From the NCBI GenBank assembly GCA_000349905.1, contig KB722742.1:1230386-1294385 (forward strand): DNA of 64,000 nucleotides, given 5' to 3'. The notes under the pieces are model-generated. The model saw only the letters and a program-made list of their open reading frames with translations. It was not told where the DNA came from and ran no database searches. The position numbers and the translations under genes are program-made. Each line of letters begins with the position of its first letter. Positions within the stretch are counted from its first letter, which is position 1. This DNA comes from Volvariella volvacea V23 (taxonomy: Eukaryota > Basidiomycota > Agaricomycetes > Agaricales > Pluteaceae). Shown here piece after piece: positions 57,856 to 64,000 of the stretch.

Positions 57856-59952
57856 TCACACCTCTACTGCAACATTGACCGCCACATCTCCAACAAACAG
57901 CTCAACCGGGTCGTTCACACTCGGTCTAAGGCCTTTCCGCAAAACCCTAACCAACTTCTCTCTCCTCTTCTCCAATTCCTCGCTCGTGGGCTTAAAGTAA
58001 ACGCACCCTTCCTCGTCAACAACGATCAGCTTCCTCACCCCCTCAAATAGTCTCACCCACTTCCTCAATACTCTTTCGTCGTCCGTCAATTCACTCGAGA
58101 GTTCGACGATCAGAATGTCGACGTGTGCGAATGCTTGTACAGAGTGTGGCGATGAACGAAGAAGTTCAAGGTGGTGGTCTAACCACCATGCCGTATCCCC
58201 ACCTAGCGTAGTAAAAAGAGTGAGTTTGGGGATACTAGCCGAGCTCGGGCTATCTGGATCGGTTTGCGGAGAATAACCCAGGTGAGAGGTGATGGTGTTC
58301 AAAACATGGAGAATCTCAATCTGCTCGTGGTCGCTCGATCGGTACCCAAGAGAATAAACCACCAGGTCTCGCAGCTGGAGAGGGCGGATGGGCGATGTAT
58401 CTTGGTGTCGTAGATGCCGAGTTGGCTTTTTGTTCTCGTCCCTGACCCACCGAGCGAGCTTTTTCGATATCCAGTGGCCGCTGGTGTGACCTCCAGACGG
58501 TCCCGACTCCACAGGTGCTATCTTTCCGGTTATTTCCAGCTCATAGTCGAGTAAAAACAGAATCCACTGCCACGGTGCTTCCAGCCTCCTTAAAGCTTGC
58601 AGCTTTGGCCTCTCCTCATGTCCGTCACTGGTGCCCTTCCTCAAACCGCGAAGGTATAGAGTGTCGTCTGGACACTGGGTATACCTATCCAATACCAACT
58701 CCTCCAACCGTGGACATCGTAGCAGGAAATCGGCGAGTGATTCTGCTTTAATGTCTTTGCATTTGCGTACGTGAAACTCTAAGAGGTTTGGCACAGCGGT
58801 CCAGATATGAGGTAGGACAGCTGACCAGAAACTGTGGCCTAGGTTTATATCTGAGAGGATAAGCGTCGAGAGATTGATGGAAGCGTGAAGGAGGTTGAGC
58901 GTCCAGTTGAAACAGGGTGGCAGAAGGAGGAGGGCAGAGTTGATCGAGAATGTATGAAGGGATGTCCATTTTATGCCAGTTGCGAGGGACATGACGAGGT
59001 CTTCTTGGATATGAGGTAAAGGACCCGGCATGCTGCTATGCCTTTTGTGCGATATCTCGGGGTAATTGATAGGGAAGGTGCCGACGTCCTCTGCTGCGAG
59101 CCGATAGACCCAACTTGGTCCGTTGAGCCGAAGTGGATGATAGATGGGTTCGTTAAAACGTGGAGCGGAGGGCTTTGGGGGTGCAGCTGCGGCCGGCTTC
59201 CTAGAGACAAGATCCCGAACCCTCGCTCTCCGTCCCCTGTCGTGCGAATTCGAGGCCCGAGAAAGGTCCTCCTGGGAGCGAGACGCCACCTCCGGCAACG
59301 GCTCCAAAACATAATCGTGCATTGACAGTTTTCCGTGCGACAAAGTGAGGGTATGAGCGGATTTCTGAATGGTCGTGTTGAGAAGCGCACTGTATGATTT
59401 AACCCAGTCAGCAAGGGTTATTTGGCGAAGGTGGGAGGAGTTGGTAACAATCAAGTCTCCTCCTGCACGGTGGTCCGTACTCTCGCCACTGTAGCTGCGT
59501 TCCCATTCTCCCGGCGCATTCATCAACAGCTTGACTTCCCCGACGTATTCCAATCGATCGAGTAGCATCTGCAACTCTGCAAACTGCGCCAGAAGTCCCC
59601 TCAACTGTACCGTTTTGTTGGAAGGCATGCGAAACGTGCACTCTAAAGTGTCAATGTGCGTGACAAATAGAGCTATTCGTAATGCATAAAGGGGGTTGTC
59701 ATGCTCTGAATGTAGTGGAATCGAGTCGAGCCGAACGATGGTTGTGTTTGCGGGAGACGTTATCCCGAACCTTGCCAGATATAGCGGCAAACAGAGGGTG
59801 TTGAGGCGCCTGCATAGAGAGCCCAGAGACAACAGCGAAGACGGGGAGCGGATCAGGCAGGGTTGGGAAAGGATTTGAAGTAGGAGGTGGTCGGGTAGGT
59901 CGAACAGCTTCAGAGTCGTGTGCAGGTGCATGGCTTGGCTGCTCCGGCCCAT
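57856..59952 (-). CDS. F-box protein FBX-6, intact and diverged
   Basis: A single frame of 698 codons starts at ATG 59952; a second in-frame ATG at 59931 begins MHLHTTLKLFDLPDHLLLQI. The F-box is near residues 15-65 (LLSLGSLCRRLNTLCLPLYL). The same core layout as the cluster family is seen: LRIALFVTHIDTLECTF, LDRLEYVGEVKLLM, ADWVKSYSALLNTTIQKS, LLLPPCFNWTLNLLHASINL, ESLADFLLRCPRLEELVLDR. It carries extra basic/Pro-rich insertions (about 230-265) and a longer C-terminus (RKLIVVDEEGCVYF). It is thus an older, distinct branch of the family. It faces FBX-7 head to head. Role inferred as SCF substrate receptor. Confidence 0.8.
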   Translation of the reverse strand: MGRSSQAMHLHTTLKLFDLPDHLLLQILSQPCLIRSPSSLLSLGSLCRRLNTLCLPLYLARFGITSPANTTIVRLDSIPLHSEHDNPLYALRIALFVTHIDTLECTFRMPSNKTVQLRGLLAQFAELQMLLDRLEYVGEVKLLMNAPGEWERSYSGESTDHRAGGDLIVTNSSHLRQITLADWVKSYSALLNTTIQKSAHTLTLSHGKLSMHDYVLEPLPEVASRSQEDLSRASNSHDRGRRARVRDLVSRKPAAAAPPKPSAPRFNEPIYHPLRLNGPSWVYRLAAEDVGTFPINYPEISHKRHSSMPGPLPHIQEDLVMSLATGIKWTSLHTFSINSALLLLPPCFNWTLNLLHASINLSTLILSDINLGHSFWSAVLPHIWTAVPNLLEFHVRKCKDIKAESLADFLLRCPRLEELVLDRYTQCPDDTLYLRGLRKGTSDGHEERPKLQALRRLEAPWQWILFLLDYELEITGKIAPVESGPSGGHTSGHWISKKLARWVRDENKKPTRHLRHQDTSPIRPLQLRDLVVYSLGYRSSDHEQIEILHVLNTITSHLGYSPQTDPDSPSSASIPKLTLFTTLGGDTAWWLDHHLELLRSSPHSVQAFAHVDILIVELSSELTDDERVLRKWVRLFEGVRKLIVVDEEGCVYFKPTSEELEKRREKLVRVLRKGLRPSVNDPVELFVGDVAVNVAVEV

Positions 59953-60367
59953 GATGCAAGTTCGATCGAAAGGAGGGATTGCAATCTCCGTACTGAGCGT
60001 AAGGATTATAAATAGGCCCAGACGAGGACTTGCAAACCCTTGTCCTGCGGGGTATTAAGTCCGTAACAGCCCCGCGCCGCATATCCTGATGGATGGCGAT
60101 GTCATCTTCACAATCGGAGGGACAAGTACAGCAATCAATGCACTGTCAATGCGTTTGTTTGCGGGTTTAGAGAACTTGGCCAGAGCTCACCCGAACAGAA
60201 CAAAGGTGTTGAGGGATAGGAGCAAGCAGCGTGTTTATTTGTTCTAGCGCACCGAGGCCCCTTCGATCCAACCCGACATGGCAGGGGCTGCAGGGCCATA
60301 GAGCGCCGAGCAGTGGCGTATTCGCCTTGCACAACCCTTTTCTCAGCTCTACGGACCCTTGAGGCCC
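59953..60367. promoter_or_regulatory. Divergent promoter region between FBX-6 and FBX-7
   Basis: About 415 bases lie between two outward-facing starts. A tataaa-like element at about 60007-60014 (on the FBX-6 side) is the only core-promoter-like sequence noted. No coding sequence is seen. Confidence 0.35.
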
Positions 60368-62290
60368 ATGCTTGGGCTCCTTGACCTTCCGAACGAACTC
60401 CTGCAGCAGATTGTGTCCTACGACGTCATTTACTCATCGGATGGGGCTCTCCTAACCCTCGCTTCCCTCAGCGCCCGTCTCAACACGATATGCATTCCTA
60501 TCTACTTTTCTCATCAAGGGTCCACCTGCCTAACATCGCACACGAATCTCGACTTGCACTGTGGAAGAGCACCACCCCTGCGTCCCAACGGCGACTCGGA
60601 CTCGGAAAGTGATGGACGAGATGAGCGCGACTCCTTATTCGCGTTGTCTATCGCACTTCAAGTGCCCAGTATCGAGGTTCTGGATTGTCAGGTGGGAGTT
60701 CTGTGGGGAGGGCCCGAGGAGAAGAGGGAATTGCTGGAGAAGTTTGAGAGAATGACCAGAGTTGTCGATCGGTTGGCTTACGTCGGAGATGTCAAGCTCA
60801 ACGTTTACAACCAACAATTCCACTCCAGCTCCCACAAATCTGCAAGTAGTGAACCTCCAGGACTGACAGATTGGGCGAGGGTTTACGGTCGGTTATTGGA
60901 CACGATTTTGGCCAGGTCGTGTCATACTCTCGCATTATCGCACGGGAAGTTGGACATTTACCGACACGATTGGGACATACCCAGTGACGATGCGGGCACC
61001 TCCGCTAGTTCAGGCAATCGATTCCAGAAGCTGTTCTCCGCGTTTTCAAAAGGAAAGCGCACCGCGTCTACCCAGCACCCTCAGAACGTGGCACCAAATG
61101 AGGATCTACTTGGTTCGCTGTACTTGCGCGCTCCTTATGGTCGATGGGTGCTAAAATGTGCCAACACTTCACCTGGTGGCTTCAGCACTGAGGACGAATT
61201 AGATATTCGCTCTGCTTTCACTCCGAACCCTACAACGTTATCAAACATCAAACTCCGTTCTCTTAAACTTGGATCCGGAATGTACCTCCTCCCTCCCTGT
61301 TTGAATTGGACACTCTCCATCCTTCGTGCAACTTGTTGTCCGCCTTCGGTCCACCCAACATCGCCTATTCTCACCTCACTCTCGCTGTACCAAATTACGC
61401 TCGCTGGAGACTTGTATCGAGTTGTCCTTCCAATGGTGTGGTCATCCGTCCCTCTTCTTAGGAAGTTGACGATACAAAGTTGTCCTAGTATAGAGTCGGA
61501 TGCGCTGGCCGAGTTCTTGGATTCATGCAAAGAGTTGGAGGAAGTCGTATTCAGCGGAGTCGACAATCCGAACGAACAACACCCGCCGGTACCTACACCT
61601 ACTCTCCCTAAATTGCGCAAACTCGTAGCCCCACAAAGTTGGATCACGTACCTCCTGCGCATTTCATCTAGACCTCAAGCGAGTTCCGAGTCTCTACCTT
61701 TACCTTCCCTTCGAAGCGTCGTCGCGCTTGTACCAAATCTGTCGACGACAAGTGCACTATGCATCACAGATGCGTTCAAGTTTCTTTGCCGGGTCAACAG
61801 CTTGTTGAGGTCACCGCAGAACCCAAGAACCGAATTAGAAGATCTTGCAATTTATCTCGAACTAGGCGCAGGAATTGTGTGGCCCATAATCGCACAGCTG
61901 AACGTTCTAGACCGGGCGCGCGATATGGAATCAGGGCCCGTCGCCTCGGTGCATCTCTCCCAAGCCCTCAGCGTTCCGGATATCCTTTGGATCGGCTTGA
62001 CTGGAACGCTAGGGTCTGGACCTCTCAAGTACAGAGATAAAATGGTGGAATGGTTGCGGAAGTTTGATAGGCTGAAGGTTCTGAAGCTTTCTGTGGATGC
62101 TGACATTACGGGTCAGTCCACTTGGAAGAGTTGGACTCAAACCGAGTTGGTGCAGCAAGGCGAGTTGCTTGTGCAGTTTTTGAAGGAGTCGCATAGAGGA
62201 CGTGGAAGGATAAAGGTAGAAATTGGGAGTGATGTGAGCTGGATTGATTGTGGAGGAGGTAACGACGTGCAAGCCCCAAGCTCCAGATAG
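60368..62290 (+). CDS. F-box protein FBX-7, intact and diverged
   Basis: The first in-frame ATG is 60368 (MLGLLDLPNELLQQIVSYDV); the frame is open for 640 codons. The F-box covers about residues 4-55 (LLTLASLSARLNTICIPIYF). It has the same family plan as FBX-6: LSIALQVPSIEVLDCQV, VDRLAYVGDVKLNVYN, TDWARVYGRLLDTILARS, TLALSHGKLDIY, MYLLPPCLNWTLSILRATCC, DALAEFLDSCKELEEVVFSG. An acidic insert (SDSESDGRDERDS) follows the F-box. FBX-6 and FBX-7 share the LSHGK segment and longer size and form a sub-branch apart from FBX-1 to 5. No defects are seen. Confidence 0.8.
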   Translation: MLGLLDLPNELLQQIVSYDVIYSSDGALLTLASLSARLNTICIPIYFSHQGSTCLTSHTNLDLHCGRAPPLRPNGDSDSESDGRDERDSLFALSIALQVPSIEVLDCQVGVLWGGPEEKRELLEKFERMTRVVDRLAYVGDVKLNVYNQQFHSSSHKSASSEPPGLTDWARVYGRLLDTILARSCHTLALSHGKLDIYRHDWDIPSDDAGTSASSGNRFQKLFSAFSKGKRTASTQHPQNVAPNEDLLGSLYLRAPYGRWVLKCANTSPGGFSTEDELDIRSAFTPNPTTLSNIKLRSLKLGSGMYLLPPCLNWTLSILRATCCPPSVHPTSPILTSLSLYQITLAGDLYRVVLPMVWSSVPLLRKLTIQSCPSIESDALAEFLDSCKELEEVVFSGVDNPNEQHPPVPTPTLPKLRKLVAPQSWITYLLRISSRPQASSESLPLPSLRSVVALVPNLSTTSALCITDAFKFLCRVNSLLRSPQNPRTELEDLAIYLELGAGIVWPIIAQLNVLDRARDMESGPVASVHLSQALSVPDILWIGLTGTLGSGPLKYRDKMVEWLRKFDRLKVLKLSVDADITGQSTWKSWTQTELVQQGELLVQFLKESHRGRGRIKVEIGSDVSWIDCGGGNDVQAPSSR

Positions 62291-62563
62291 TCTTTTCAAA
62301 ATGAGGCACTTTGTACATAGTTTTATTGTATATTGGTATGTAATTGAACATCTGCTTTCTTTGCTTGGTTCAAATGCGTTTACGACTCAAATATGCTGAA
62401 GTAGTCGTCTGCTGATTGTGCTCAGCCTCTTGTTTTGTCCGATATAGAGGCGATCAGGGGTCATTAAATGAACTATGCACCATATAGAGCCTATCACAGC
62501 CACTGACTTACAAGCCCCGCACTAGGCAAGTTGTACCACCACTTATCCATATTCCCCTCCTCA

Positions 62564-63688
62564 ATGCAAACCACCAACGCATCTCACCCAGATTTACCCA
62601 ATGAATTTTTGGACCACATCTTGTCCTTCGTGCCAGCAGGGATGCGGGCAGACACGCTCCTCAAGTTCGCCCTGCTATGTCGCCGCTTGAACATGATGTT
62701 CATCAGTTACTATCTTCAACTATCTGGGCTAGAACCACCAGTTACAGACGTCACTCTAATACTGTATATCTCACAAACCAATGGCGCCAATAGTCACATG
62801 AAGATCCTTCGGGCGCTACGTATAGCATTTTCACTACGCCACATGAAGGCATTGAAGTGCTGTATTATGCAGTCCGAGACGGTGTTGTCACGGCCCGGGC
62901 TGGTTCATATCCTTGACGGGCTGCATGACCTTATCGCAAGGCTCGACCACATTGATAATGTCCAATTACACATCTGGAATAGGTATCCTCGTGGCGCTGC
63001 CAACCACAGGAGCGAGATGGACGACTTGTTGGAAAGGCAGGAGTGGGAGAAGAGTTATGGGAGGTCGGTTAACGTGCTGAAGAACAAGTCCTCCAACGTA
63101 ACAGCTGGTCATGAAGTTATGCCCTTCCACCGTTCCCATCGAGAAAATCCCTCATTGGCTTCAAATTCGTTCTCTCGAAACCTCCGCAATTTCTTCAGCC
63201 TTCCAAGTCAATCACCATCTCATACTCCCTCCAAAACTTATTGGCCAGGTCAAGCGCAGGAACGGATTGACGAGCGGGGACATAGTACTAATGAACAGTA
63301 TGTCTACGCGAATTCTACCATAGCCAGGAATTTAAAAGTCAAGGATGTCGTCCTTTCTCAAAATTTAATGGTCCTTTCTCCTTGCATCAATTAGTTCACC
63401 TCGATCCTCAAGCATTCATATCTAACCAGCCTCACATTGTACGCTATATCACTGGCTCCAGACGCCTGGGATCTTGTTATCGACTTGATTTCCCCTACCA
63501 TCCCACAACTACACCACCTCAAAATTTACGGATCCAACATATTGCCTTCACCATTGGTGAGGCACCTCTCTCATCTACCCCATCTTCGAAGTCTGGAGAC
63601 AGACTTGCGAGCTGATGAGCGACACAGTATCGCAGTATTACCGAGTAGCATTCACGAGACAGCGATGGCAAAGGCGAGTCGCTCTTAA
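62564..63688 (+). pseudogene. F-box protein FBX-8, nonsense codon and 3' truncation
   Basis: The ATG at 62564 (MQTTNASHPDLPNEFLDHIL) matches the family start. F-box and core follow (LLKFALLCRRLNMMFISYYL, LRIAFSLRHMKALKCCIMQS, QEWEKSYGRSVNVLKNKSSN). At 63392-63394 TAG stands in place of the invariant Trp in the PxCxNW segment. The frame then continues open (LKHSYLTSLTLYAISLAPD, HLPHLRSLETDLRADE) but stops at 63688, losing the last third of the family's LRR-like region. Sequence after 63700 is A-rich and unrelated. It is a truncated pseudogene with one in-frame stop. Confidence 0.78.
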
Positions 63689-63889
63689 GCGCCGCGACGA
63701 ACAAACGAGAAAGCACGAGAGAATAAATTATATTTTAATAACAAAAGCAAGAGAAAATAAGAGGGTAATACAAGTGGTAATACAAGAGCAAGATAGACAG
63801 CAACATGAGTGGAAGAGCAGGGGGGGTTAGTGATACACATGAAATAATGAAGAAACGACAGAAACTGAGTGCAATGGTTGCAGAGTCGA

Positions 63890-64000
63890 TTATATACCTT
63901 GTACCCCACCGTTGGGCTTCTTGGGATGGCCGTCGTCGTCCAGACCTATGACAAAGCGTCAGTCGAAATCCACATCAGGTAATTACAAAGCGGACGCACC
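63890..64000 (-). CDS. 3' end of a gene running off the window (partial)
   Basis: On the minus strand an exon after the acceptor ...tgtcatag codes LDDDGHPKKPNGGVQGI and stops at 63890-63892. The sequence before the acceptor starts with gtgcgt at the window edge and would be a 54-nt intron. The short acidic/basic end looks like a real C-terminus, but the gene cannot be identified. Confidence 0.4.

Noticed and set aside
63700..63800. A-rich stretch after FBX-8 as a possible retrotransposon poly(A) or target-site signature
   Set aside because: No target-site duplication or element sequence can be recognised. FBX-8 truncation may have other causes.
1..64000. CRISPR arrays, bacterial operons or ribosome binding sites
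   Set aside because: The DNA is eukaryotic with introns throughout. No regularly spaced repeats of CRISPR type were seen.

Overview
The window is nuclear DNA of a filamentous basidiomycete, most likely an agaricomycete. Genes carry many short GT-AG introns (about 45-60 nt). The gene set is typical of that group: a crinkler/RHS-type NTPase-nuclease, cellular RNA-dependent RNA polymerases, a GPI-type chitin deacetylase and a large lineage-specific F-box family. The species cannot be fixed from the sequence alone.

Layout. 0.6-4.5 kb (+): GRAM/VASt sterol-transfer protein of the Lam/Ltc1 type. 5.5-7.2 kb (+): decayed F-box/LRR gene. 7.6-9.8 kb (+): CR (crinkler) protein. 11.0-13.5 kb (-): chitin deacetylase. 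13.5-16.9 kb: gene-empty. 16.9-18.4 kb (-): 5'-truncated, decayed copy of the 5.5 kb gene. 18.5-20.1 kb (-): LRR-like orphan. 20.8-23.4 kb (-): conserved TPR-like protein. 23.9-28.1 kb and 29.6-34.1 kb (-): two tandem RNA-dependent RNA polymerases. 35.6-42.1 kb (-): three F-box paralogs (FBX-1 to 3). 42.9-52.5 kb: a housekeeping island with two thioredoxins (-), NOP10 (+), a CorA-type Mg transporter (+), a one-TM low-complexity protein (+) and an unrelated F-box/LRR gene (-). 53.9-63.7 kb: five more F-box paralogs (FBX-4 to 8). The right edge catches the 3' end of another minus-strand gene.

How the genes relate. The two RdRPs are full-length tandem duplicates. Both keep the catalytic DxDGD motif, both split it over three exons with the same 12-nt microexon, and both keep a 75-bp block of shared promoter sequence; both therefore look functional, probably in RNA silencing. 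The F-box family is in visible birth and death. Two members (FBX-2, FBX-5) lie on a large inverted duplication. FBX-2, 4, 6 and 7 are open, while FBX-1, 3, 5 and 8 are broken. The three clean nonsense changes in the broken copies all hit near-invariant Trp codons (TGG to TGA or TAG), which may be ordinary decay or may be candidates for A-to-I mRNA recoding. The housekeeping genes NOP10, thioredoxin and CorA sit between the two oppositely oriented F-box arrays.

Limits: gene models were assembled by eye from reading frames and splice signals. Family names come from motif recognition, not database search. Small indels in the pseudogenes could in principle be assembly errors.
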